From Schaalia odontolytica (GTDB taxonomy: Bacteria > Actinomycetota > Actinomycetes > Actinomycetales > Actinomycetaceae): DNA of 64,000 nt. The notes under the pieces are model-generated. The model searched no databases and was not told the origin of the DNA. It saw nothing but the letters and a program-made list of their open reading frames with translations. The stretch is taken from positions 310,001 through 374,000 of the forward strand of contig NZ_CP046315.1 in assembly GCF_009730335.1 (NCBI RefSeq). The letters run 5' to 3'. Within the stretch, counting starts at the first letter, position 1. The number at the start of each line of letters is the position of its first letter. Positions 25,461 through 34,786 of the stretch are shown one piece after another. The translations under genes were made by a program, and so were the position numbers.

Positions 25461-27855
25461 TTCCCGATCCATGGACGAGGCCCACTCCGCCTCCTCCCGC
25501 CCCGCTTCCTCCCCGGACGGCCAGGTGCCGCTGGGTGAGGGCGCGCGCGTGTGCGCGCGCGGCTGGGGATGGCGTCACGCCGGGCGCAAGAACGCCGTGC
25601 TGTCGGGTGTTGATCTCGATATCGCGCCGGGCGAGCGCGTGCTGGTGTTGGGCCCGTCCGGGTCGGGCAAGTCGACGCTCATGGGTGGCTTGGCCGGCCT
25701 GCTGGGCGGCGCTGAGGAGGGCGATGCCACCGGCACGCTCACCGTCGACGGCGTCGCTCCGGCCGAGGCGAGGGGCCGCGTGGGCCTGCTCATGCAGGAC
25801 CCCGAGGCTCAGGTGGTTCTCGCCCGCGTGGGCGATGACGTGGCCTTCGGCATGGAAAACCTGGGGGTTGCGCGCGAGGAGATCTGGCCGCGCGTGGAGA
25901 ACTCGCTCGAGGCAGTGGGCCTGAGCGTCCCCCTGGATCATTCGACGACGGAGCTGTCGGGCGGGCAGAAGCAGCGGCTGGCCCTGGCGTCGATTCTCGC
26001 GATGGGCCCTGGCCTGCTGCTCCTGGACGAGCCCACCGCGAACCTGGACCCGAGCGGCGTCGCCGAGGTGCGCGCCGCCGTCGAAACCGTCGTCGAGCGC
26101 ACGGGCGCGACCGTGGTCGTCGTCGAGCACCGCGTCGACGTGTGGGCCTCCCTCGTGGATCGCGTCATCGTGGTCGCGGACGGTGCGATCGCCGCAGACG
26201 GCCCGCTCGACGAGGTCCTCGCGCAGCAGGGCGACGCCCTGCGCGAGCGCGGCATCTGGCTTCCCGGCGACGACGTCGCCGCCGAGGTCGGACCCGCCCC
26301 CAAGGTCCCACCGGCCTCGTCCGAAAGCCCGGAAGGGGGAGCGCGAGGCACCACCCCGATCACCCGCGTCACCGACCTGACGATCGGCTACGACGCGTCC
26401 GCCCCCGTACGCAGCGGCATCGACCTGACGATCGAGCGCGGCGTCTCCACCTGCATCGTTGGCGCTAACGGCGCCGGAAAATCAACCTTTGCCCTGACGC
26501 TCGCGGGTCTCCTGCCGCCCCTTGCGGGCACGGTCGAGGTCGAGACCGCCGACGGCACGGACGGTGACCCGCACGAGTGGAGCAGCAAGCAGCTGCTCGG
26601 CCGCATGTCCATGGTCTTCCAGGAGCCGGAGTATCAGTTCCTGGCCGCCACCGTCGCCGAGGAGCTCGCGATCGGCCCGCGCGCCGCCGGCATGACCGAC
26701 GAAGAGATTGCCCCCCTCATCGACGAACACCTCGAGGCCCTGGGCCTGACCAAACTCGCGCGCGCCAACCCCATGACGCTGTCAGGCGGCGAGAAGCGCC
26801 GCCTGTCGGTGGCGACCGCGCTCATCAGCGCCCCCGAGCTGCTGATCCTCGACGAGCCGACCTTCGGCCAGGACCGCGGCACATGGCTGGGCCTCGTGCG
26901 CCTGCTGCGCGCCGCCCTGGAGCGCGGCGTCACCCTGGTGTCGATCACGCACGACCCCGCGTTCGTGGCCGCGATGGGCCAGCGCGTCGTCGACCTCGGG
27001 CAGGTCGGCACGCGCGGCGCGGCCCCCGAAGATTCCACGGACGAGGCCGGGTCCGCCCCCGCCGGGAACGTTCACGATCGCGGCCCGAAGCGCGGCGCCC
27101 GAGGCCTCCTCGTGCGTACGAATCCCGTTGCCCGCGTGCTCGCCCTCCTGGTCGCAACCACGCCCCTGCTGATCACGATTGACCCGGTGAGCGCGGCCGT
27201 TGCCGTCATTCTCGAGCTCGCGCTCATGCCCCTGTCGGGCGTGTCGGCGCGCAGCTTCTTCCTGAAGGCGACGCCGCTGCTGCTGGCCGCGCCGCTCGGC
27301 GCGCTGTCCATGCTGCTCTACGCCTCACCGGGAGGAACCGTGTACTGGCAGTTCGGGCCGGCAGCGGTTTCGGACCACTCGATGTGGCTGGCGCTGGGCA
27401 TCGGCCTGCGCATGTGCGCGATCGTCCTGCCTGCGATTGCTCTGCTCGACCGCATTGATCCGACAGACATGGGTGACGGGCTCGCGCAGATCCTGCACCT
27501 GCCCGCCCGCCCCGTGCTGGCGGCGCTCGCGGGCGCGCGCATGACGTCGCTGATGGCGGCCGACTGGAAGGCCCTTGAGCGGGCGCGCCGTGCCCGAGGC
27601 GTGGGTGACTCCTCGCGCATCCGTTCCTTCCTGCGAGGCTCCTTCTCGCTGCTGGTGTTCGCGCTGCGTCGCTCCGGCAAGCTGGCCACCACGATGGAGG
27701 CAAGGGGCTTCGGCGCGGAAGGCAAGCGAACGTGGGCACGCCCCTCGCGCCTGCGCGCTGCCGATGCCGTCCTCATGGTTGTCGCCATCGCCCTGCCCGC
27801 GATCGCGCTGGCCGCGAGCATCTGGGCGGGTACCTTCGCCCCGGTGGGCCGATGA
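25447..27855 (+). CDS. ECF energy-coupling fusion: two ABC ATPases plus EcfT (YkoD-YkoC type)
   Basis: About 802 residues. ATPase 1: Walker A VLVLGPSGSGKSTL, signature LSGGQKQRL, Walker B LLLLDEPTANLD. ATPase 2: Walker A IVGANGAGKSTF, signature LSGGEKRRL, Walker B LLILDEPTFGQD. The C-terminal ~260 residues are the EcfT membrane scaffold, with RARRARGVG and MEARGFG as the two coupling motifs that grip the ATPases. The fusion carries every module except the S component encoded just upstream. GTG 25447 overlaps the ykoE end; ATG 25471 is an alternative and neither has a good Shine-Dalgarno. Confidence 0.88.
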   Translation: MSLSDSRSMDEAHSASSRPASSPDGQVPLGEGARVCARGWGWRHAGRKNAVLSGVDLDIAPGERVLVLGPSGSGKSTLMGGLAGLLGGAEEGDATGTLTVDGVAPAEARGRVGLLMQDPEAQVVLARVGDDVAFGMENLGVAREEIWPRVENSLEAVGLSVPLDHSTTELSGGQKQRLALASILAMGPGLLLLDEPTANLDPSGVAEVRAAVETVVERTGATVVVVEHRVDVWASLVDRVIVVADGAIAADGPLDEVLAQQGDALRERGIWLPGDDVAAEVGPAPKVPPASSESPEGGARGTTPITRVTDLTIGYDASAPVRSGIDLTIERGVSTCIVGANGAGKSTFALTLAGLLPPLAGTVEVETADGTDGDPHEWSSKQLLGRMSMVFQEPEYQFLAATVAEELAIGPRAAGMTDEEIAPLIDEHLEALGLTKLARANPMTLSGGEKRRLSVATALISAPELLILDEPTFGQDRGTWLGLVRLLRAALERGVTLVSITHDPAFVAAMGQRVVDLGQVGTRGAAPEDSTDEAGSAPAGNVHDRGPKRGARGLLVRTNPVARVLALLVATTPLLITIDPVSAAVAVILELALMPLSGVSARSFFLKATPLLLAAPLGALSMLLYASPGGTVYWQFGPAAVSDHSMWLALGIGLRMCAIVLPAIALLDRIDPTDMGDGLAQILHLPARPVLAALAGARMTSLMAADWKALERARRARGVGDSSRIRSFLRGSFSLLVFALRRSGKLATTMEARGFGAEGKRTWARPSRLRAADAVLMVVAIALPAIALAASIWAGTFAPVGR

Positions 27856-28445
27856 GAGGCCCGACCTGGGAAGACGTGAGCGGGGGAGTGGGCCTGAGGG
27901 TCACCGTCCCCGTCACGATGGGCCCCGATGAGGCCGCCCGCGAGCTCGCCCCCCGCCTGAGTGCCCTGGCGGGGGAGCGGGCCCCGGCCTCGTCTGGTGA
28001 GGCGGGCGCGCGCCCCGGCGTCCCGGTCGTCACGATCGACGGCTACTCCGGCTCCGGCAAGTCCACGCTGGCCGCCGCGCTTGCTCGGCTCGTGAACGGC
28101 TGGCAGGTCCTGCACCTTGACGACTGGTACCCCGGCTGGGACGGCCTCGCGGAGGGCGCCCACATCGCGCGTCGAATTGCCGCCGATCTGCGGGGAGGGC
28201 GTGCCTCCTCCTACGAGGCCTGGGACTGGGAGAACGGTAGAACCGGGGCGACGATCAGCGTCCCCCTCGCCCCGACGATCATTGAGGGCTGCGGCGCCAT
28301 CGACGCCGAAGCCGACCTCAGCGTGTGGATCGCCGACCCCGGCGAGGACGAACGACGCAGCAGGGCGCTCGCGCGCGACGGGCAGACTTACGCGCCGCAT
28401 TGGCAGCGGTGGGCCGACCAGGATCTGGGGCGCTCGCTACCATAG
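27852..28445 (+). CDS. P-loop kinase, uridine-kinase-like
   Basis: 197 residues. Walker A VVTIDGYSGSGKSTLA near residue 60, then HLDDWYPGWDGL, the acidic substrate/lid segment found in uridine kinase-like nucleoside kinases. Starts in an ATGA overlap with the ECF fusion, so it belongs to the TPP-controlled unit. A role in nucleoside, HMP or thiamine phosphorylation is possible but not shown by sequence alone. Confidence 0.72.
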   Translation: MRGPTWEDVSGGVGLRVTVPVTMGPDEAARELAPRLSALAGERAPASSGEAGARPGVPVVTIDGYSGSGKSTLAAALARLVNGWQVLHLDDWYPGWDGLAEGAHIARRIAADLRGGRASSYEAWDWENGRTGATISVPLAPTIIEGCGAIDAEADLSVWIADPGEDERRSRALARDGQTYAPHWQRWADQDLGRSLP

Positions 28446-28449
28446 GTGT

Positions 28450-29973
28450 ATGCTGCCGCCACATCCTGAACTGCCGCTGTGGGCGTGGCTCCTCTTTGGG
28501 GCTTTCGAGTTCGCCATCCGTATCATTGCGCTCGGCATCGTCCCCAAGCATCGCCGCGCCTCCACGTCGACGGCGTGGCTGCTGCTGATCTTCCTGTGGC
28601 CGCTCCTGGGTGTGCCGCTGTATGTCATCTTCGGTTCGTGGTGGGCGATGGGTCGGCGGCTCGACGACGACCCGGAGGCCCGCCAGCTGGTCGATGCCAT
28701 CGTGGCCGGCTCGACCGCGCCCGACCCTGAGAACTACGAGGTGCCGGACTGGCCCGACGGCTTGCCCGCAGGCTCGGACGATGACACCGCCTCGATCATG
28801 CGACTGTCCGGGACCCTCAGCGGCTTCCCGGCCTCTGTGGGACGGGTTGGTCGCCTCTACAACGACACTGCCGAGACCTTCCGGGCCATGGCCGCCAGCA
28901 TCGACGCGGCGACCCACCACGTGAACGCCCTGTACTACCAGACGTCCTGGGATGAGTACACGGCCCCCTTCTACGAGGCCCTCGAGCGCGCGGTCGCGCG
29001 TGGCGTCACCGTCCGCCTGCTCGTCGACCACCACGGCATGCGCACGATCCCGGGCCACAAGGACTTCCGCCGCCGCCTGAACGCCATGGGCATCGAGTGG
29101 CACGAGATGCTGCCCTTCGCCCCGCTGCGCGGGCAGATTCGCCGCCCCGACCTGCGCAACCACCGCAAGATCCTCGTCATCGACGGGCGTGAGGCCTACG
29201 TCGGCTCCCACAACCTCGTGGCCCCCGACTACGACACCCCCTCGTACGCGAAGTCCGGCATGCTCTACGACGACACGAGCGTGTCCGTCACCGGCCCCAT
29301 CGTCGCGCAGATCCAGGCGGTCTTCGCCGTCGACTGGTACTACGCGTGCAAGGAGATCCTCACGCCCGAGGTCCTCACCCCGCCCGCCGCGCAGCTGGCG
29401 GCCAAGAACGAGGACACGCACATCTCGGCCATGCAGATCATCCCGTCGGGTCCCGCGTTCAAGGGCGAGCCGAACCTGCGCGCCTTCGTCCACATGATTT
29501 CGTTGGCGCGCACGCACGTGTCGATCACGAGCCCCTACTTTATCCCGGACGAGGCGCTCATGACCGCCCTGATGAACGCGGCGCTGTCGGGCGTGGAGGT
29601 CGAGCTTTTCGTCTCCGAGCAATTTGACCAGTTCCTGGTCGGCCACGCGCAGCGCTCGTACTATGGGCCGCTGCTCAAGGCGGGCGTGCGCATCCACCTG
29701 TACCGCAAGCCGCGGATGCTGCACTCCAAGTACATGATCGTCGACGGCAGCCTGTGCTTCATTGGATCGTCTAACATGGATGTGCGCTCCTTCGGCCTCA
29801 ACTACGAGATCGTGCTCGTCGCCGACAGCTCGCGCCTGGTGGAGATGCTGCATGGCAACGACGAGCGCACACGTCAGCAGTCGCGCGAACTGACCTACGA
29901 GGAGTGGCGCGGCCTGCCGTGGCACGTCCATTACATCGACAACGTGTGTCGACTGGGGAGCTCGCTCCTGTGA
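28450..29973 (+). CDS. cls: Cardiolipin synthase (phospholipase D family)
   Basis: 507 residues. Two N-terminal membrane helices (LPLWAWLLFGAFEFAIRI, TAWLLLIFLWPLLGVPLYV) precede two HKD motifs: HRKILVIDGREAYVGSHN and HSKYMIVDGSLCFIGSSN. Condenses two phosphatidylglycerols, or PG and another lipid, into cardiolipin at the membrane. ATG 28450 has TACCAT 6 nt upstream and no Shine-Dalgarno, a leaderless start. The end overlaps the methyltransferase start by 4 bp. Confidence 0.93.
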   Translation: MLPPHPELPLWAWLLFGAFEFAIRIIALGIVPKHRRASTSTAWLLLIFLWPLLGVPLYVIFGSWWAMGRRLDDDPEARQLVDAIVAGSTAPDPENYEVPDWPDGLPAGSDDDTASIMRLSGTLSGFPASVGRVGRLYNDTAETFRAMAASIDAATHHVNALYYQTSWDEYTAPFYEALERAVARGVTVRLLVDHHGMRTIPGHKDFRRRLNAMGIEWHEMLPFAPLRGQIRRPDLRNHRKILVIDGREAYVGSHNLVAPDYDTPSYAKSGMLYDDTSVSVTGPIVAQIQAVFAVDWYYACKEILTPEVLTPPAAQLAAKNEDTHISAMQIIPSGPAFKGEPNLRAFVHMISLARTHVSITSPYFIPDEALMTALMNAALSGVEVELFVSEQFDQFLVGHAQRSYYGPLLKAGVRIHLYRKPRMLHSKYMIVDGSLCFIGSSNMDVRSFGLNYEIVLVADSSRLVEMLHGNDERTRQQSRELTYEEWRGLPWHVHYIDNVCRLGSSLL

Positions 29974-30824
29974 GCGCTCCCGACAACGAGGCCGTGGCGG
30001 GGCGCGCGGCCACCACTCATTCGTGGCCTCAGTACGGGGATCGTGACGCGATATCGAACAGTGTGTCCGCTTCGCTCGATGTCAATCCCTTCGTCGGTGA
30101 GGGCGGCGCCTACGATTCCGTGCGCCCCGCCTACCCGGACGAGGCTGTGGCCGCGTTGATCGACGCAGCGCAGCGCGCGCGGAGAGAGAACATGCCGGGC
30201 CGGGGCGGCCCACTGCGCGCCGCCGACATCGGCGCGGGCACCGGCAAGATGAGTGAGCTCCTGGCTCGCGGCGGTCTCCTCGTCGACGCGGTCGAACCGT
30301 CCAAGGCGATGCGCACCCAGGCCTCGTCGATCGAAGGCGTGACGTGGCACGGCGGCGTTGCGGAAGACATAGGGTTACCGAACGGCGTGTATGACATCGT
30401 CGTGTTTGCCCAGTCCTGGCATTGGATGGATCCGGAGCGTGCGGGCCTCGAGGCCGCCCGGATCCTGGCACCCGGCGGCGCGCTCGCCATCGTGTGGAAC
30501 CAGATGGCCGTGTCGATTCCGTGGGTGCATCGCCTGACGCGCATCATGCGCTCGGGCGACGTACACCGCCCCGACAGGCCGCCCATGCCGGGCGGCGGCT
30601 TCGCCCCGATGACCCTCACCCAGGTCGCATGGGAGGACCGTATGACCCCCGAGGAGATCCTCACCCTGGGCACGACCCGCTCCTCGTACATCCGCTCGTC
30701 GGAGGCGGGGCGTGCGCGCATGCAGGAGAACCTACGCTGGTACCTCTACGAGCACCTTGGGTACGCGCCGGGGGAGCTGGTCACCATCCCGTACGCGACC
30801 CTCGTGTGGCTCACCCACCTGTGA
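29970..30824 (+). CDS. Class I SAM-dependent methyltransferase
   Basis: 284 residues. Motif I AADIGAGTGKMSELLARG, then VDAVEPSKAMRTQA and DIVVFAQSWHWMD, the order of a Rossmann methyltransferase of the UbiE/trans-aconitate type. GTG start within a GTGA overlap with cls, preceded by GGGGAG at 9 nt. Substrate unknown; coupling to cardiolipin synthase hints at a lipid or envelope substrate. Confidence 0.83.
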   Translation: MSAPDNEAVAGRAATTHSWPQYGDRDAISNSVSASLDVNPFVGEGGAYDSVRPAYPDEAVAALIDAAQRARRENMPGRGGPLRAADIGAGTGKMSELLARGGLLVDAVEPSKAMRTQASSIEGVTWHGGVAEDIGLPNGVYDIVVFAQSWHWMDPERAGLEAARILAPGGALAIVWNQMAVSIPWVHRLTRIMRSGDVHRPDRPPMPGGGFAPMTLTQVAWEDRMTPEEILTLGTTRSSYIRSSEAGRARMQENLRWYLYEHLGYAPGELVTIPYATLVWLTHL

Positions 30825-30852
30825 GAGGTGGGCGAGCCGAGCGCGCGGGACG

Positions 30853-31365
30853 TCAGTGAATGGGCTCCAGGAACCTGTCCGAGGAACCCTCAGGCATGGG
30901 GAGCGGGCGCTCCCGCGCGGCACGCAGAGCGGGGTCAAGGACGGCCAGGACCGGGTCCCAGGTGTGCAGCGGATGAGTGATCGTGAAGCCTGCTGACTGG
31001 CTGTTCAGAACGATCTCCTCGTAGACCTGGATCGTCACGCCGTTGTACTCGTGAGCGACGTGCTGGAGGAAGTAAGAGTTCGGGAGGTAGGTGACCTCCT
31101 GGAGGTTGAAGTTGGGAGCCCCCTGAAGGATCGGCGTGAGGTCGCGCCCGTTGGCGCCGACGACGATGGCGACCTCCGGCCGGGCTAGGTTGTTCGTCGC
31201 GATCTCGAGGCTGTGCGTCGTGGCGGTGAGCGTCGGCGAGCCGACGACCCGCACCCGGTCCACTGCGCGATCGACGTAGCCGCGGAAGGTGATCTGCGGC
31301 TTGGCGGGCAGCTTGTTGAGGAGGTTGAGGAGCGCGCGGGTCTGATCGGAGTAGTTGTCGGTCAT
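30853..31365 (-). CDS. Possible ADP-ribosyltransferase-fold protein
   Basis: 170 residues. ITFRGYVDRAV (residues ~25-35), TATTHSLEIATNN (~48-60) and QEVTYLPNSYFLQ resemble, in order, the Arg, Ser/Thr and Glu-containing strands of R-S-E type ADP-ribosyltransferase folds, and VYEEI follows. The resemblance is by eye and the catalytic serine is replaced by Thr/His, so activity is uncertain. No signal peptide. AGGAAG is just before the ATG. It is convergent with the methyltransferase gene and divergent from the next. Confidence 0.5.
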   Translation of the reverse strand: MTDNYSDQTRALLNLLNKLPAKPQITFRGYVDRAVDRVRVVGSPTLTATTHSLEIATNNLARPEVAIVVGANGRDLTPILQGAPNFNLQEVTYLPNSYFLQHVAHEYNGVTIQVYEEIVLNSQSAGFTITHPLHTWDPVLAVLDPALRAARERPLPMPEGSSDRFLEPIH

Positions 31366-31624
31366 CGGTCTTCCTGGGTCGTGTGGGGTGCGTCGTGGGT
31401 CCGTTGCGCCGTTGTTTGAACCGTTTCCGGTGGTGACGAAGTCGGTGGTGCTATGCCCACGGTATCCGATTGTGACCGTGTGGGCGACACTGAATGATCG
31501 GGCCCCGTATGAACGTCATGCGCGACGTGAATGCGGTGGTCGTGTGCTCAGCCCAGAAACGTGTGGGAGCAGGTGCCTCGTGCCGCTCCTGAACGCCTCG
31601 GCTGCGCCTGGCACAATGGGGGCC

Positions 31625-33346
31625 ATGGCTGTCTCGTTTCTGGGAGTGATCGCCGCCCTCGCCATGTACGCGGTGAGCGTGGCGCCGTCGCTGATGGCTC
31701 GCTCGTGGGCGTGGCATGCAGTCGCCTCGGGCGTCCTCGTGTCCTGCGGGTACATCGCGGGTGTGGTCATCCAGAACGTGGGTGCCCGCGTCATCGCCAT
31801 GACAGGCCTGACGATCCGCGCATCCGAGCCCGTCGAGATCGGCTTCCGCGTCTGCGTCGCCGCCCTCTTTGCGATCTGGTGGCTTTACGCGGTCATCCAG
31901 TCCCACCGTCGCGCCCGCGTTGCGGCCAGGCTCGTGAACATGCCGGGGGAGACCTTCGGCGAGTATCTCCTGGGCACGGCCGGCACGGTCGTCATCGCCT
32001 GGTGCCTCATCGCGATCGTGGCTGGCCTGAATCGCTTGGGGCGCATGCTGATCGGGGTGCTCGGCGGCTACATGCCGCGCCCGGCGGCGATCGTCGTGGG
32101 CGTCGCGATCCTGGCCGCCATCGTCTTCTTCCTGACCTCCAACGTGATCCTGCGCGGTGGGATCGGCTTCTTCCGCCACCATGCCGAGCAGATGAACACG
32201 CGTACCGCTCGCGGCATCTACAAGCCTTTCGTGCCCGAGCGCTCCGCCTCCCCGGCCTCGCCCGTCACCTGGGAATCCGTCGGCGGTCAGGGGCGCGTCT
32301 TCCTGGGGCGCGGCCCCTCGCGCCTCGACATCGCCCAGGTCACCGGCGGCGAGGCCATGGAGCCGATCCGCGTCTACTCCGGCATGCCCGCGGGTGGGGC
32401 GGGCATCGAGCAGGCCGCGGCGACGGTGGTCGCCGAGCTGCGCCGCACGGGTGCCTTCGATCGTGCCGTCATTCTCATCGCCGCGTCGACCGGCTCCGGC
32501 TGGGTTGACGAGTGGCAGGTCCAGCCCCTTGAGTTCCTGACGCGCGGTAACTGTGCCACCGCTTCGCTCCAGTACTCCTACGTGCCCTCGGCCCTCAACT
32601 GGCTGACCGGCCTCGAGCCAGCGCAGGAGGCATCGGCCGTGCTATTTCGGGCGGTGCGGGCCGAACTCGACGCGATGGACGAGGCTGACAGGCCCGCTCT
32701 CTTCGTCTGCGGTGAATCCCTGGGGGCTTTCGCCTCGCAGTCGGTTTTCTCCTCGGTCGAGGAGGCGCTCTCCCAGGTGGATGGGGCCCTGTGGGTGGGG
32801 ACCCCCGCCTTCACACCGATGCACGCCGAGCTGACGAGTGCCCGCCACAAGGGAAGCCCCGAGGTCGCGCCCGTCGTCTACAACGGTCGGCGCGTGCGCT
32901 TCGTGAACGAACCCTCCGACCTGCGCACCGACCTCTACGGGCGCGAGCTGGGGCCGTGGGGCTTCCCGCGCATCGTCTACGCCCAGCACGCCTCCGATCC
33001 GGTTGTGTGGTGGAACCGCAAGCTCCTGTGGACCCAGCCGGATTGGCTGCGCGAGCGGGCGGGCCGCGATGTGTCGCCCTTCGTTGAGTTCACGCGCTTC
33101 GTCACCTTCATTCAGGTGCTCGCCGACCTGCCCGTCGCGGGGACCGCTCCCGGCAGCCATGGCCACACCTACAACGAGGAGCTGATCCCCCTGTGGCGGG
33201 CGATCCTCGGCTTCGATCTCCTCTTCGATGAGGCCCCGACCCACCCGCGCTTGGCAGCCCTGGATGGTGAGTGGGTGGACGAGGAGATGGTGGAGCGTAT
33301 CGGCATCGTCGTGCGGGCGAACCTGGAGCTGTCGGACCGGCAGTAG
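31625..33346 (+). CDS. Abhydrolase_9 family membrane-anchored hydrolase
   Basis: 573 residues. About five N-terminal helices (~1-185) are followed by a soluble alpha/beta hydrolase domain with nucleophile motif LFVCGESLGAFASQ, typical of actinobacterial Abhydrolase_9 proteins. CACAAT ends 7 nt before ATG 31625; another ATG three codons upstream is possible. Likely faces the cytoplasm or envelope; substrate unknown. Confidence 0.82.
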   Translation: MAVSFLGVIAALAMYAVSVAPSLMARSWAWHAVASGVLVSCGYIAGVVIQNVGARVIAMTGLTIRASEPVEIGFRVCVAALFAIWWLYAVIQSHRRARVAARLVNMPGETFGEYLLGTAGTVVIAWCLIAIVAGLNRLGRMLIGVLGGYMPRPAAIVVGVAILAAIVFFLTSNVILRGGIGFFRHHAEQMNTRTARGIYKPFVPERSASPASPVTWESVGGQGRVFLGRGPSRLDIAQVTGGEAMEPIRVYSGMPAGGAGIEQAAATVVAELRRTGAFDRAVILIAASTGSGWVDEWQVQPLEFLTRGNCATASLQYSYVPSALNWLTGLEPAQEASAVLFRAVRAELDAMDEADRPALFVCGESLGAFASQSVFSSVEEALSQVDGALWVGTPAFTPMHAELTSARHKGSPEVAPVVYNGRRVRFVNEPSDLRTDLYGRELGPWGFPRIVYAQHASDPVVWWNRKLLWTQPDWLRERAGRDVSPFVEFTRFVTFIQVLADLPVAGTAPGSHGHTYNEELIPLWRAILGFDLLFDEAPTHPRLAALDGEWVDEEMVERIGIVVRANLELSDRQ

Positions 33347-33716
33347 GGGGCCCGCGGCGTGCCGGGACGTGTTTGTCGAGGTCGCAGGCCTACCGCGTGC
33401 CTGTGTGTGTTAGTTCGCGATGATAGTTACCGTGTCAACTGAATTCTGGATCATCCAGAATTTCAGTCTTTTAAGAGGGTTGTCGGCGAACATGTGCACT
33501 TTTGTCGCGAAATGTATGTTCATCGGTCAGTGAATGTGTTGAAACCTCGCTGATAAGAAGGTTAAGGATCTCCTTTTTCCCTCGCAATGCCTTGTAGCTA
33601 CTGAATGGTAAGTCAGTAACGCATTGCTAGGTATCTGGTTACACGTATCGCGTAAATTGTGAGCTGCTGAACCTAACCGTTTGGAATGGCTCGCACGAAT
33701 CAACATTGGAGTGGGC
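33347..33716. other. AT-rich gap with hairpin and degenerate promoter
   Basis: 370 bp noticeably AT-richer than its surroundings. Contains a hairpin (33438-33467, listed separately) and TTGCTA-N16-TATCGC (33624-33651), which has the spacing of the downstream protease promoters but poorer boxes. No convincing ORF. Confidence 0.55.
33438..33472 (+). terminator. Hairpin followed by CTTTT
   Basis: ACTGAATTCTGGAT pairs with ATCCAGAATTTCAGT (one bulged base), then TCTTTT. It is about 90 bp after the Abhydrolase_9 gene, a likely intrinsic terminator. Confidence 0.65.
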
Positions 33717-34565
33717 ATGTCATACACATTTCACAGGGCGTTGATCGCAGCCCTGGCAGTAACCTCTCGCCCGACGCGATCCTCTATCGCCGCGTCGTCG
33801 ATTTCCCCGGCAACGTCACCGCTGACGGGAAGCACCACCACACGTTCACCATCACGTTGTCGGACATCCAGGCAGCCTGGTCCAAGGACGGCCACACTGA
33901 CGCCCTGCCCGCGACCGTCAAGCTCGTCGCATGGGGCAGCGACGGCCTGCCGGAAAATGCCAACATGACGAAGGTCAATTGGTCCGGCGACGATATTGAC
34001 GTCCTCAATGTCGATGAGAAGTCAGGCCTCGTGACTGCCCAGAAGGAAGGCTGTTCGGATGTTAGGGCTGTCGCCGACTACACGGATCCGACGGTCTTCG
34101 ACCCGGTGATGGCCAGCGTACAGGTCTGTGTCAGCGAGCTGGACAAGGACGAGATTGCCGTCAATCACCTCTGCGTGGACCTGGAGGAGGGTGAGACTGT
34201 TACCCTTCAAGCCGTTGCTTCCCGAGAAGTTCAAGGATGCCACCCTGCCCGATGGAACTGTCACAACGGCGGCGACAATCGCCGTTGTGAAGTCTGTGAA
34301 GCAGGATGCGAATGCGCCTGCTCCGTGGGTTGAGCCCCAGCCTGCTCCCGATCCGCAGCCCGCTCCCGCCCCGATGGGCGCCTGGGTGATGGACTCGGTC
34401 GGCTGGTGGTACCGCAACGCTGATGGCAGCTACCCGACGAACACCTCGATGGTGATCGACGGACGCACCTACCGCTTCGATGGACGCGGCTACATGCGTA
34501 CCGGCTGGGTCCTGGTCGACGGCACGTGGTACTACCTGCACGGCTCGGGCGTGTGGGTCATATGA
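33717..34565 (+). pseudogene. Decayed S8-type surface protease paralogue (catalytic domain lost, frameshifted)
   Basis: The leader CATTGGAGTGGGCATG and a signal-peptide-like start (MSYTFHRALIAALAVT) resemble those of the intact paralogues. Frame changes near 33770 and again near 34200. The middle segment (YRRVVDFPGNVTADGKHHHT ... LSDIQAAW ... VKLVAWG) aligns with the paralogues' domain before their repeats (FYRHVFTDNEATTAADG ... KDIAQAW ... LLAWDYG). A Big_2-like stretch follows, then two or three terminal choline-binding-type repeats (GWVLVDGTWYYLHGSGVWVI). The propeptide and whole subtilisin domain are missing. Best explained as an internal deletion plus frameshift. Confidence 0.75.
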
Positions 34566-34598
34566 TCTGATCGAGGCCTCGACACCGGGCAATACTCC

Positions 34599-34632
34599 GG
34601 GTCCGGGATCGCAGCAACGCGCTCCCGGACCC
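34599..34632 (+). terminator. Terminator hairpin after the pseudogene
   Basis: GGGTCCGGGA (34599-34608) with TCCCGGACCC (34623-34632); inner bases extend the stem after one mismatch. Same style as those after each intact protease gene. Confidence 0.75.
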
Positions 34633-34684
34633 TGTGCGTTAGACGCTTCAGCTCCTCTTCACATATCAGTAAGCAATACCGTGA

Positions 34685-34712
34685 TTGTCAGGGGGATCAC
34701 GTGAGGTATGTT
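34685..34712 (+). promoter_or_regulatory. Promoter of protease gene 1
   Basis: TTGTCA (34685-34690), 16-nt spacer, TATGTT (34707-34712), 80 nt from -10 to the ATG. The same boxes and spacing recur before genes 2 and 3. Confidence 0.7.
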
Positions 34713-34786
34713 GTAAGGAGACGGCTGGTACACCGACGTACCGGGTGCCACTGGCATTCCGTCCCCCAACATATCGGAGAAGGTTT

